In this document: positions 1 to 13,495 of the stretch, in pieces
Layout: each line of letters begins with the position of its first letter
Numbering within the stretch: the first letter of the stretch is position 1
Origin: Scedosporium boydii
Taxonomy: Eukaryota; Ascomycota; Sordariomycetes; Microascales; Microascaceae
Assembly: GCA_002221725.1 (NCBI GenBank)
Contig: NJFT01000066.1
Span: 124,001 to 188,000 of the forward strand
DNA length: 64,000 bases
Reading direction: 5' to 3'
Translations under genes and position numbers: made by a program
The notes under the pieces: model-generated
What the model was told of the DNA's origin: nothing
Seen by the model: only the letters and a program-made list of their open reading frames with translations
Database searches by the model: none

Positions 1-872
1 GTTTCTTGGTGTAAGTCGCGCCCGGCGAACTGCTTGTTAATCCAGGCTCGTTTTTGGAACACTACAATACTGTTATCCTCTCCAGATCGGTTCTACCTAG
101 GTCTCCGCTGGTATCGCAAGCCGACCTACTCGGCGCCGCCGGCAAGTAGTCATCGGCATCCGTGTGTGGCTTCCTTTCAGGCTCGAAGAGGATTAGTCTC
201 TTATCCATCACCAATGGCCTCTATAGCCTCTTAGATAGCATCCGCCTCTCGGTACTACAATGGACAGAGCTTCTTGCGCTCCGGAAACCCTTGGATAAGA
301 TTCAACACTCTCAGAATGGCAGAGGTATACCGAGACATACCGGTTTTGGTGATAATTGAGAAAGGAGACGTCGTTGGCCTCCGATGGCCTCCGTTTAAGT
401 GCGATTACAAGCGTTACCACACGATCGTAGGTTCCCGAAAATTTTGAATGTATTTCGAGGATACAAGGGATATTCGAATCCTTGCCTATTCTATGTACTG
501 GGGGGTGCCGTTGTTTTGAGAGAACCAAGCTATTGGAATAAAACCTGAGAAGAATGGCTGGGTACAATAAAAACGAAAGCAAAAGAGTTTCCATAACTAG
601 CCATTAGACGTTACGCTCATACCTCAGTCCCGTGACTCGAGCGAACTCCATGAAGAGTCTTCTCAGTCAGGGGAAAAGAGCGGAAAGACGATAACTTTTG
701 TTTGCGGCAGCTCTAGTTGGTAGAGTAGAGCAACCAACCGCCATGACAGCATCAAATGCGAATTCCACCGACCCTCTACCAAGCAACGCCCCGAAACTGC
801 CCGTTTGTGACGCTCGAATCAAGCCAACATAAATAAAAAGTTCCTTTTTTTGTTCATTTTCTTCTTCTCTTT
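1..872. other. Left-edge intergenic stretch
   Basis: No gene could be supported here. Short open frames on both strands read through low-similarity sequence without recognisable domains. The last part (about 800-872), just beyond the eIF4E stop codon, is T-rich and is probably its 3' untranslated and polyadenylation region, since eIF4E runs right to left. Confidence 0.5.
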
Positions 873-1780
873 TTAGACAGTGAACTTGGCCTTTGCCCGA
901 GTGCTGCCGCTGTGTGCGCTGTCCGTGTGACCGGAGAACTCGACAGCCTCGGTGTTAGGAAGCTTCAGAATCTCCTTGAACCTGCGGCCAATAGATAGAA
1001 GGACCTCCTGGCCCTTGGCTTGAGACCTACCCTTGCCGCCGGCGATGTCACCATCTCCGCGGTTCGGGATGTGCTTCCCTATCGTGCGGGTCCACACGCC
1101 AATACGGTAGAAGCCCTTACGCACGTTAACGACGACGCCCATGACCTCGCCATCATCCTCCTCTTCGAGAGTCTCTCCAATAGCGGCCAGCATGACATGG
1201 AGCCACAGGGAGTCGATGTCAACGTTTCGTTTATCCTTATACTGATACGACCACTTGCCGCCGTGCTTGTTCTGGGGGTCCTCCCACTCGGGGCGGACAC
1301 CCTCCTTGAAAAGGTGGTAGTCGGCCTTCAGCGAAAGCTCGGAAACAGGGACAATATTATTCTGCGGCAAATCTACGTTAGGATACAAGTTAAAGGTGGC
1401 GGGGTGGGCGTAGCTCAGACTAGGACTTACGTAGATGCCCCAGAACTCCTCAACGGAGTCAAAGGTGATAACCTTCTTCAACAGGTCGTTCCAGTTCTCA
1501 CCCTAGATGCCGAACATGATTAGACACGCTACAGGACGAAAGAAAAAGGTCAGAAGAAGAGTTTGATACTAACCTTGCCGCTGGGCGGCTTGGTGAACCA
1601 CAAAGTCCATTTGTTTTGCAGTTGGTGCTTAACGTTAAAGTTTTCCTTGTCGTGGAAAATGGTTACCAGCTTGCCACTATCCTTAGCGCCCTCGGCGGCG
1701 CGATCGCCATCGGGGGAGATGGGGATAGTAGAAAGGTCGACCTGCTGATCCATGTTGGAGGAGTCTGCCGTAGAAGCCAT
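873..1780 (-). CDS. eIF4E: Translation initiation factor eIF4E (mRNA cap-binding protein)
   Basis: This is the cytoplasmic m7G-cap-binding subunit of eIF4F, which recruits capped mRNA to the ribosome. I read three exons on the minus strand: 1780-1574, 1502-1431 and 1361-873, giving about 255 residues. The first intron is 71 nt. The second is 69 nt, a multiple of three with no stop, so it looks translatable; its GTAAGT donor and CGCAG acceptor, and the family sequence across the junction (WGIY followed by NNIVPVSEL), show it is removed. Family hallmarks are the tryptophan-rich cap pocket (NKWTLWFTKPPSGK, VEEFWGIY, a later KHGGKW) and the C-terminal SIGRRFKEILKLP segment. An N-terminal tail of about 45 residues precedes the conserved core, as is usual. 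The ATG at 1780 is the first in this frame. The gene is divergent from SIN3 across about 1.8 kb. Identification is firm; only the N-terminus could differ. Confidence 0.95.
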
Positions 1781-3564
1781 AGCTTGAGCTATAGGTGGGA
1801 GGGTCGGGTTGGTTGCAGAACTAAGGATGGCGGATGGTCAGAAAGCACCGCAGGAGGATGCGGAGTCGACAAGGACGACGGAAATAGGCACGAGTGACGA
1901 CTATCGACCGAGGGTAGGGACGAGATCGGAGTCCAGTCGCGAGGAATGGGAAGTGACAGCGCGAGCAGGCGACGGGGAAAGGTTTGATATTTGTGGCGGG
2001 TGAGGGCGCGGGAGTAGGAGCGGTCGGCTTTTTCTTCCCGTTGAGGTAAGAGCCGGTCGGTTTGGTCAAGAGGAATGTATCGGATGAGAAGGGGCGACTT
2101 TGCTCCAGGCAAGGGTCGCCAGAATGCAAATAGATCAGGAAAGTGATGCTGAATGCTGTCTGAAATTAATAAAGGCAACTTGGAGATTTTGAAGATCTGA
2201 GGGATGATCAAAGGTGCTGTGTTGTGCTAGGATTTTCAGATCTTGTGTTAGACCAACAGACCAGTAATAATTCCGATTTGACACTGTGCCACGCTGGGGG
2301 GTTACTTTGTACATTCCAGCAGGCGCAGTCCAAAGTCATTGATCTCATCAAGCCCTCTTCTAGGCTCTCGATGGCTTCGAAGTATTTCCATATCATGAAG
2401 GATTCTCAGTGAGTATACATCATATACAATACTAAACATGATAGTCCTAGGAATAGTAGTCATCACGCGCTTCTTCTTACCTGCAATGTAGCCCCTTGCA
2501 TAGAACTCTGAATAATAGCGTCTGGCTGAATGGCGGCTCTGGTTCCCCAGGTCGACGACAGGTATGTAGATTAGTAGTTTATAATCAAAACGGACCTGTG
2601 GCGCAGCATGCGAACAGCGCTTTGCCGTGATTCGTCTCGGTCCCTCAGCTCTTGAAATCCCATGCTTTTTGCAAGATTTTATTTGTAGGACTCCTCGACA
2701 AGCTTGTCGTGTGCTGCATAGACCGATAAACCTAAGGCCGCTCTTCTTCTCAGGTCCTACCCGAGTGTGATACCTCACCATACACATCATAGTTATATTC
2801 AATCTACAGCTACCAAAAATCAGTCTCGCAATATCTTCGAAAGTAGATCTGTATGATACAGAAGTTAACGGTTTAGAATTCCTCAGGCCTTTATACCCGC
2901 GTAACCACGTGTTCCTTGAGATGATGTGATGCGTGCCCAGCCCCAGAGCCTTCATTGTCCAAAGGAATTGGAAACTGTACCTGACTAATAAGGTGGACCC
3001 CTGTTCCACAATTTGAACAAGGATGATGCAAATACCCGAGACTGAACCGGAGAAATCGGCAATGAAAATCACAGTCGCGCTGATAACAATTGTTATCATC
3101 ACGTGAGGTGGACACCCCTGAGCCAATGAGAGCGGCGACTCGACAGCCTTTCGCTCCAGCCTCGACCGACCCAGGCGCCATTTTTGTCTGCCCGCTCCCA
3201 TGCGTTCTGCAGAAACGCAGCCGAGCTTCCACTTATTTTCTTCACACCAGAATTTGTTACTCTCCATTCATCGTTTTCCCACAACCCATTTTCAAGATAT
3301 TGTCCCTTCGGAATTCAATGGCGCTCGTCTCCTACATGTAGGCGGCAGACTTCCTTTGCTGTTTCGTAAGGTGAGTGTTCCCCATGGACAGCTAGCTCTC
3401 CCTGCCTCTCTCCGACCTCCCACACTCGCCCTCTCGCCTCATTTGGGTCTTCACCCTCACCCACCCGCATTCGCTGCTGTCCTTCGCGACGGATTATTTA
3501 TTATCGCATGCGCGAAATCACCCTATACTGACGTTTATTATTTTAAATACAGTGTTCACTCAGC
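1781..3564. promoter_or_regulatory. Divergent intergenic region between eIF4E and SIN3
   Basis: This 1.8-kb gap must hold the promoters and 5' leaders of two divergent housekeeping genes. The SIN3 side (about 3300-3560) is rich in CT runs, a common feature of fungal 5' leaders. I could not identify a specific operator or TATA box. An unexplained 321-codon minus-strand frame (2302-3267) lies inside it and is discussed in the findings. Confidence 0.5.
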
Positions 3565-6500
3565 ATGAATAATCAGCCTCCACGAGGCTCAGCTTTCGAA
3601 CGGGACCGCGAAATCCTTGACCACCAGCGCCAGCGTGCTGTCGACGAGATGGCTCATCGTGAGCGCGAGCAGAACGAGCGGTCTCACCGTGAGCCATACC
3701 ACCCGAACATGCCGCCACACCACAGCAGCGCGGGCTCTATTCCCATCCATCAACCAGTAGCGTCCCGCTTGCCTGGTGCTATCCACAGCCCCGGTGGCCT
3801 TCTCGCGAATCACGGCTCCTCCTCAGCCATACCCCTCGGGGCTCCTTCCGGTCCTGTTGCCAACTTCGGCGGTCCTCTACACGAACAAGGTAACAGGCCG
3901 CCTGTCCAGCACGGCTCACAAGGCAATCCTGGACCACAGCATCAAATGTTTGCGCAGATGCCGCATGGAGGTGGCCCCCCTAGTAGACCACATGGTGCCC
4001 CGGCTGGTTCCCAGGCAATCTTTGGCGGTCCTCTCTCTGCCCAGGACGGTCAGCCTCCTGTTCAACAAGGTCAAGTTGCCGGGGGAGTGCAGACCTCTGC
4101 TCCGCCCCAGGCAGGTCCTGGCGCGGCTCCTCAGGGTCAACAGCCTATCCTTAATGTACGTGGCCGAGGTGTCTTACGTCTAAATCGCAGCGGTTATCCT
4201 CTTTTCCCCTTCAATTTATCCCCTACATCAAGCAAATTTCCTGCTTTTCTACCCCGTTGTCGAACTTTACGTGTTTTGTGGCCTATCGAGCAAATTGCTA
4301 ACTTTTTTGTTCCTCTTTCCCCCACTTGTAGGATGCGCTCACATACCTCGACCAAGTAAAGGTCCAATTCCATGACCAACCGGACGTTTATAATCGTTTC
4401 CTAGATATCATGAAGGACTTCAAGAGCCAGTCGTATGTCGCCGTTTCGAGCCAACACAAAGACCCTAGTACTGATGATTATACTGTAGCATTGATACCCC
4501 AGGAGTCATTAACCGAGTTTCCGAGCTATTCGCCGGACATCCCAACCTCATCCAGGGGTTTAATACCTTCCTACCCCCAGGCTACCGGATAGAGTGCGGC
4601 GCCGGGAATGATCCCAACACGATCAGAGTTACAACCCCAATGGGCACTACAGTCCAGTCGATTGCTGGAAGGGCAAATCAAGGTGATCCCCACCAGCCAG
4701 CGGGCGGTCGCAACCCTTTCTTTAACCACCGAGCAGGCAATTGGCCCCAACAACTCCCCCACGGTGGAGATGGCTCCGAACCGCCTTTTGGCGGTCCCCC
4801 GCAGAACGGCCCTGCAGTGTACCCGCATGCCCAGAGCCAGGGCGGCCCTCCTTTTGATGCCTCTGGCCCAGGCCAACAACTAAGAGCATCCCAGCCGCCT
4901 AATATTCCTGCTCCCGTGGGCCCTCCAGCCCAGCGAAATGTCCACACCCCTACTCCTTCCGGGCCTCCCGGACCTGCCGCTGTAGGCGCGGCGCAGTTGG
5001 CCAACCAGGAGAAGCGGGGACCTGTCGAGTTCAACCATGCCATTAGCTACGTAAACAAAATCAAGGTAGGCCAGACGGGGCTCACTCACTCTGTAAGTTT
5101 TTCACTAACAAACTTGACACGCAGAACCGATTCCAGGACAAACCCGAGATCTACAAGCAATTCCTTGAGATTCTCCAAACCTATCAGAGGGAGTCCAAGG
5201 CGATTGCTGACGTCTACTCTCAAGTCACCGCTCTATTCCACACTGCGCCCGACCTACTCGAGGACTTTAAGCAATTCCTTCCTGAATCTACGGGGCAGAA
5301 GGCAACCCCCGGCCGAGCGGGTGAAGATCAGGCCGCAATAGCGGGTGCGATGCACACGCCGCAGCCTGCTCTCGGCGGTCCCAAGATGCCGCCATTGGGG
5401 AGCTTCGCCCCTCCCCCAAGCGCGAGCAAAGAATCTAAGAAGCGCCCCCGACCCGATAAGCAAACCCCTGCACCGGTTGCGGCCCCCGCTGAGATTACCC
5501 CCACCGCCAGCCGTACTGTGATTCCTCCTACCACCGCTCATAAGAAGCCCAAGCTTGCCCATAAGCCTCTGACATCGGATGTGGCGGTTATCGAACCGAC
5601 TCTCACGCCAGTCATGCCGGAGCCTATCCCGCCCCCGTCCGCAGCAACTTCCAACCAGGAGGAACTGGCGTTTTTCGATCGCGTCAGAAAGCATCTCGGA
5701 AACAGGACTTCAATGAACGAGTTCCTCAAACTCTGCAATCTGTTTAACCAACAGATTATCGACCGAGACACGCTTTACCACCAGGGATGCAATTATTTGA
5801 TGGCGAACCAGGAGCTCCTTAGCTTCTGGAAGGCCTTCCTCCAATATGATCCCCAGGATGTCTTGGTTGACAATATTCCCGCCGCGCCAACGGGCAAGGT
5901 TTCTTTGAGTAACTGTCGCGCCCACGGTCCTAGTTACCGACTTCTTCCCCGAAGGGTACGTTCTCAGTGTCAATCCCGAACCTTTTGCTTCAAGATGCTA
6001 ACACCATACCAATAGGAACGTCTCAAGCCATGCAGCGGTCGTGACGAACTTTGCATGTCCGTGTTGAATGACGGCTGGGCTTCGCACCCTACTTGGGCGT
6101 CGGAGGACTCTGGCTTTGTCGCTCATCGCAAGAACGTCTATGAAGAAGGTTTGCATCGTATTGAGGAGGAGCGCCATGACTATGATTTCCACATTGAGAC
6201 AAATCTCAAGTGTATCCAGCTTCTGGAGCCGATTGCCCAGCAGATGCTCATCATGTCACCCGAGGAGAAGGAGCAATTCCGGATGCCGGCAGCTCTTGCT
6301 GGTCACTCCACTTCCATCTTCAAGCGCGTCTGCAAGAAGCTGTATGGCGACAAGGGTATTGATGTTGTGAACGATCTCTACAGCCACCCCTTCAGCGTCG
6401 TTCCAATTCTTCTCGCCCGCATGAAACAGAAGGATGAAGAATGGCGATTCTCCCAGGCAAGCCTTTCTAGTCTTACGAATCCAATTTCTGGACTGGTACT

Positions 6501-8403
6501 AACTATTTGTGTAACAGCGTGAATGGTCAAAGGTCTGGCACTCCCAAACCGAAAACATTCATCTCAAGAGTCTAGACCACATGGGCATTCTGGTCAAGCA
6601 GACTGATAAGCGACAACTCTCGGCCAAGCATCTTGTCGACGTGATCAAGACCAAGCATGAGGAGCAACGCAGAGAGCGTAGCCTCAAGGGATCTGCACCT
6701 CGTCATCAGTTCCAGTGGTCCTTCTCTGACAAAGATGTCACCCTCGATCTCCTCCGACTCATGGCGCTCTATGCAATCCATAACAGCCAGCATAGTAACA
6801 CGGAGAAGGAGCGGATCTGGGACTTCTTTGTTGACTTCATCCCAACTTTCTTCGACCTTGACGATGCCGCAGTGCAGGAGCGAGTCCCCAAATTCCAGCT
6901 GGATTCTGGAGAAGAGGATGCCGACGACCCGACACCTTTGGAGTTGACTAATGGCCGTAACCGTCGCAATGGTAGGAGGGGCGACCTCCTCCGCGGTGTC
7001 CTCGATCCTGGCCGCAACACAAACAAATCCCGCGCATCCAAGGAAGGCAGTGCTTCTGGCAGCAAGGAAACTACCCCCGATGTTGCCTCTGGCAACGAGG
7101 ACGAAACACCAGAAATCAACGACGACCATGCGTCATCAGACCTCTCCAACGAGCGATGGATGCCTACTATCCCCAAGCCCACCATTCTCAAGAGTGGAGA
7201 AGATGGCGACCTCCTGACGGCGGACAACGAGCTGAAGGCCGATGGATATTTCCCGCGCCCATGGTATAACTTCTTCTGCAATCAGTCCATCTTTGTCTTT
7301 TTCAGTATCTTCCATACGCTCTACCAACGATTGCGCGAGGTCAAAGAGAGCGAACAGAGTGTCACAGAATCCATTGCGCGCATGCACCGGGTACGACCGG
7401 CTCATGAAGTCGGTCTAACCGAATCGCCTAAACTGTACTTCGAGTCCTCCGACACCCCGGACACCTACTGGCCGAAGACTATGGATTTGATCGAGGAATA
7501 CATCGTGGGCGATATTGATGAGGCCCGTTACCAAGAGGTTCTTCGCCACTTCTACCTTGCAAAGGGCTGGAAGCTCTACACGATCCAGGATCTCATCCGG
7601 ACTCTCTGCCGGTTGTCTCTTACCTGCAGCAGCGTGGACGGAAAAGAAAAAACCTACGATCTCATCAAGCAATTCCTCGCTAGCCGTGAGCGAGAGGAAA
7701 CGAGCTACCAGACCGAGATCAGTGCTCGTAAATTCGCCGAGAAATGTGTCAAGGATGGCGAGTTATTTGTTATTTGCTGGGTATGCACAAGTTCGCTAAT
7801 GTCTTGTTCCGTTGAACTGTGATTCACTCTGCTAACTTTGAACCCGATTAGGTACCGGACAAGTCGGAAGCTAGCGTCCGATGGCTCCAACGTGACGAGA
7901 CGACCTTCTACATGGATGAGATGAAGCTCCAGCAGCGCTGGCAATATTACATATCGTCTTACATCCGAGTGGAACCCACAGAGGGTATTCCCCGATCCAA
8001 GCTCTCGAAGGTTGTTCTCGCTCGCAACCTTCCATCGGATGTCGATCTTGACGATAGAAGCATACCCAAGCCTGTCTCATATGACGAGAATCTTGTGGTT
8101 AGTATCTGCCTACGATCATCCAAGATGGTTTGGGGTGCTGGCTCTTCAGAGAGCTTCCTGTATAACTCAGCTCCCGCTACCAAGGAAGAGAAGGAGAAGC
8201 GCGATAAGGCTGTCAAGATGTCGACCCTTGCGCGTGACTATCGCCTCCGGGAGAAGTTCGTTTTGAACAACTCGTGGATGAAGGACCTCAGCCAGGAGGA
8301 GGTTGAGAAGTACAAGGCCGATTACAAGAAGTGGGCGGATGGTGGCGCCGAACAAGGAGAAGCTGCTGCTCCTGAGGCCCGAGACGTCGAGATGGCCGAA
8401 TAA
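3565..8403 (+). CDS. SIN3: SIN3-family transcriptional corepressor scaffold
   Basis: SIN3 is the nuclear scaffold that brings Rpd3-type histone deacetylases to DNA-bound repressors. Seven exons: 3565-4155, 4332-4432, 4489-5065, 5125-5955, 6016-6456, 6518-7780 and 7852-8403, about 1,451 residues. The first about 200 residues are a Pro/Gly/Gln-rich tail with repeated FGGPL-like units. Three paired amphipathic helix domains follow: PAH1 about 198-265 (starts [15 protein letters not shown]), PAH2 about 410-480 ([14 protein letters not shown]) and PAH3 about 602-670 ([16 protein letters not shown]). The HDAC-interaction region, about 686-800, contains [18 protein letters not shown] and [18 protein letters not shown]. 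The remainder is the conserved C-terminal region, ending in an acidic/alanine tail. Intron 5 (6457-6517) has a GC donor (CAG|GCAAGC) with a TACTAAC branch point; using it restores the conserved [11 protein letters not shown]. Length is normal for the family. Confidence 0.95.
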
Positions 8404-9173
8404 GTCCGGTAGAACTTCATCCAATCCCTTTTTGTCCTTCCATATCCTCTCCATTCGACTTGTCTTATCCCCAATTTCCCCTTTTTTTTTTTTTTTTTTT
8501 TTTCGTTTTTCTTTTTCCTCTTTCATTTTTAGCTTCCTATTTTGGTATTCCACCCAGTCGTTTGGGGTGGCCTAGTGAGCAACATTACGACCAGATTTGT
8601 TTCGGAAAGGGATTTTATTCTTAGGGGTTCTGCATTCTGCTTTTGCGTCTCGAGCGTCGGCGCCTTACCCCGCTGCCATTATCATTGGTTTGTCGTCGAC
8701 TTGTCTTTGGGCGTACTGCTTCTTTGTTTTTCGTCGGAGGGCGGCACGTCTTGGGAGGTCGGATGGTGAAAGGGGGAGAAAAAAGTCATCATGGAGATAT
8801 GTATAATACTAGCTAGCCGTTCCTCTCTGAACTTTTTTGGAACTTGTCGTAGACAGTTATTCATACTTGTTACTCAATGATATTACTACTTGCATGAAGT
8901 GGCAATTTATCTCTCGAGGCGCATGTGTAGACTATCTAAGATCCATCATTGATTCGTAAAATTTGCTTCGATTTTATGATATTTCAGCTAAATTATTAGA
9001 GAGGCCTACAGCTATATTTTTGACGCCTCTATATATACCGGAAAACTTGACTTCCTCGCAGTCTTTCGCCCTCCATCAATCCGATTTTGCTAAACTCTTG
9101 AGGGAAGATAAAGCCTCATATTTACCTATAGGTGAGGGGTGGCAGCAGGCACTGCGTCCTGCGCCGCCTGGCT
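8404..9173. terminator. Convergent 3' region of SIN3 and ERG10, with a 22-nt T tract
   Basis: SIN3 (rightward) and ERG10 (leftward) end facing each other across about 770 bases, so this is shared 3' untranslated and polyadenylation sequence. It contains an uninterrupted T run at 8482-8503 inside a longer pyrimidine-rich stretch, about 80 bases after the SIN3 stop. No gene is visible. Confidence 0.45.
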
Positions 9174-10624
<1,451 letters not shown>

Positions 10625-11764
10625 GATGGCGAGCTATAGGACAAATGCAAGAATCAAAAAGGATAGATGGCACGAGAAGAGGAGGAAGTGATCCTACTAC
10701 TACAGCAATGGGTTGAAGGGGGGCGGACAGACAGGCGGTGGGTATCTATAAAGCTGCTCTGTCGTGTACAGCAAGCTAGAGGAAGTTGAGATTTTATGGC
10801 TTTAAAGTCGGTCAAGGGGGCAACTTCAAATTGTTGCGCTACAAGCCGTTTTCGGAGAGGTTCTTCAAATTGTTGTGTTAGGCTGCCGTATTTCCAGGGA
10901 TGCACGTTCTAGACTCGGCGATTGATTCTCAACACAGTTTCGGTTTTATTCATCTTGGTCGTGCCGCATCTCATCACACGCAAGGGCAAGCTCAATGTCT
11001 GATCACATCGATATCAATTGCCAACATAAACGTCCATATTTCCACTATCAAGCTCGTTGATTTTGAACCGGAGGAGGTTGGGCTTTGGGCACTGTTGAAG
11101 CTTATTGCGCTGGTACAAGTACAATCTTCAATCTCGATCTTGCTGTCCCACTCGAATTACCCCTCTTCGATTCGGGTACCTTGTAGGACCCCGCATTCCA
11201 CCCCAGCAAATGCAATTGCGACAGTCTGAAGGGATCTCGGAGCTTTAGCCGATAATGATCCGCCCTCAATAAGGGCCTGGCGGTGGACCGTTGTCGATGT
11301 GCTTTCGAGTACAATTCTCAGTTGGAAATACTTGTTAGCAGGGACGACTTGCTCAAAATAGTTTGGCTCAACCACCTAAATCTGACAGCTGAGGAAGCTC
11401 TCTAACCCCTTCAGGAACCACTAATACGAAGAAACACATCAAACACTACGTTGATTCACTTTCCCCCAACTCCCTGGAGGGGCCAGTGAACCAATGCTGG
11501 AATCTAATACTATGCAATTGGCACATTCTGGTTAAAAAGGTCTTGGTGATTAATTGGCCCCGAGCTTACCTTAGGCATCAGCTTTAACTGGGGCGCTCGG
11601 TGAGCGATTCGGTGAGTGGCCGGGCGACCAGGAGCAATCAATGTCGCACGCTCAACTTCCCCTGCCCCCTTTCTGAGACTTCAGTACTTCGTAAAGACTT
11701 CGGCGGAATATGCACACATACCTCTGTACTCCCTTCCTGATGCAATCACTCCGGGAAGGCGGCG
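10625..11764. promoter_or_regulatory. Divergent intergenic region between ERG10 and the RIM2-like gene
   Basis: This is about 1.1 kb between two divergent starts and presumably contains both promoters. One copy of the dispersed motif TACTTCGTA lies at 11685-11693, about 70 bases before the carrier start codon. I see no sterol-regulatory element I could defend and no additional gene. Confidence 0.4.
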
Positions 11765-12937
11765 ATGGATTCACCGTCAACGCCTCAACGCCAGCCGGAT
11801 AATCGTCCGTCACCCAACTCACTTACGCAATATGACCGGTCGAAGACGGATGCAGTAAAGTCTTGGGTCCACTTGGTCGCTGGAGCGTATGCGCAGTTCC
11901 TCGATGCGTGCAACTCCCCTCGCTTGCTAATTGAACTGTTGGATAATTAGGACCGGTGGAATGGCCACCGCAATTTTCACATCGCCGCTTGATGTATTAA
12001 GAACCCGATTACAAGGCGAATTCTACCGATCCGCTACCCCCCTTCACGCTCCTGCAACTCGGCCGATCCAGCTTGTCGGCCTCCATTTCTTAGAGACATT
12101 CCGCATCCTTGCCTCCATTCCCCAGCTCGAGGGATGGCGTGGCTTGTTTCGCGGTCTAGGTCCGAGCCTGGTGGGCGTAGTCCCTGCTACTGCGATCAAG
12201 TTTTACACGTACGGTAACTGTAAGCGCATGGTATCCGAGGCTTTACAATGCGAGCAAGACACCATTATTGTCCCTGCTATTTCTGCCGCTGCGGCGGGCA
12301 TTGTCACTGCCACGGCGACAAATCCGATATGGCTGGTCAAGACGCGGCTCCAACTTGATCGGTCTAGTGTAGAGAAAACCGGCTCCCGCTCGGAATTGCA
12401 GTATAAGAACAGCATAGACTGTGCACGGCAAGTGTTGCGACAAGAAGGTATCAAGGGCTTGTTCCGTGGTGTTACGGCAAGCTATCTCGGCGCCGCAGAG
12501 ACGACGCTGCATTTGGTTTTATATGAACAAATGAAGTCGCTATTGTCAAAGCGAGATCATGGAACAAAACGAGAGGACACCGGCGCAGGGATTAGTGCCG
12601 CGGCTGGCCTATCGAAACTTATTGCTGGTCTAGTTGCATATCCCCATGAGGTACTTCGTAAACTCTTCCTTTTTTTTTTTTTATCAAGACTGCACAAAAG
12701 GCTCTGACGTGCTAACAATTCATTTAGGTTGTAAGAACGCGGCTAAGGCAGGCGCCACTGCAAGGCGGCCAGAAGTATACGGGTCTCTTCCAGTGTTTTC
12801 GGCTGGTCTGGAGGGAAGAAGGGATGGGTGGCCTATATGGCGGTTTGACCCCCCATCTTCTGCGCTCTATACCTTCCGCGATTATTACCCTAGGTGTATA
12901 TGAGTTTGTATTGAAGTTGCTGGGGAAAGAAAAATAA
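11765..12937 (+). CDS. RIM2: Mitochondrial carrier, RIM2/pyrimidine-nucleotide type
   Basis: This is a six-helix inner-membrane solute carrier. Three exons: 11765-11886, 11951-12650 and 12728-12937, about 343 residues. The three carrier repeats each show the PX[DE]XX[KR] signature: SPLDVLRTRLQ (repeat 1), NPIWLVKTRLQ (repeat 2, Asp/Glu replaced by Trp) and YPHEVVRTRLRQ (repeat 3, split by the second intron). The tryptophan in repeat 2 and the start KSWVHLVAGATGGM fit the yeast Rim2 / SLC25A33-36 group, which imports pyrimidine nucleotides for mitochondrial DNA and RNA synthesis; that substrate is inferred from family resemblance. The last intron carries a run of Ts. The C-terminus YEFVLKLLGKEK is intact. 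The carrier superfamily is certain, the RIM2 subgroup likely. Confidence 0.88.
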
Positions 12938-13495
12938 CCCTCCTCCATCTGTACGGTATCCGAGATAGAATTGTAGTATAATGATAATATTCCAAATTCC
13001 ACTTCAAACCTCTAAGCTTAGCTGTTTTGCAACGTACGGCCCCGGTAGTGGGAACTTCGCCTACAATCCCTCACTATCGAATATGAGAGTGACTATGGAA
13101 GGCGCATCTTGCGAGGAACGATTTCTGAAGAGGATTGATGCGTTGGTGACCGATGAGCATAAACACTTGTCGGACCCACAGAACGTTTGGTGGACGAGTC
13201 AAGGTGCTGCAATGTGGGGGCTTGAGAGGTTGGCGCCCCGCAACTGCAATTCGAATTAAAGCGCAAGAAGGTCGCGACAAGTACCTTGTACCTCAGTCTC
13301 GGGTCGGTATCGTGCACAGACACACTTTGAGCTCGCCAACAGGCAGCCTTGCAGAGCACGTGACAGTACTTTGCGATTCTAGATCCCAGCCTCGCAACGA
13401 CAACGAAATTTTGTGCTGGACGACGCGCGACACGAGACAAGCCAATTCCGAAAATCAGTTAAGAACGCGACCCTTCACAGAGCAGGGCCGGCAAG
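12938..13495. promoter_or_regulatory. RIM2-like 3' end and SNU114 promoter region
   Basis: These 558 bases hold the 3' untranslated sequence of the carrier gene and the promoter/leader of SNU114. A small open frame at 12981-13259 has no recognisable content. No specific control site was identified. Confidence 0.4.

Noticed and set aside
702..782. tRNA-like stretch (AGCTCTAGTTGGTAGAG)
   Set aside because: It resembles a D-arm, but no seven-base acceptor stem, anticodon arm or GGTTCGANNCC box can be folded.
1362..1430. 69-nt in-frame stretch as an insertion in eIF4E
   Set aside because: GTAAGT and CGCAG boundaries and exact restoration of the conserved WGIY-NNIVPVS sequence show an intron.
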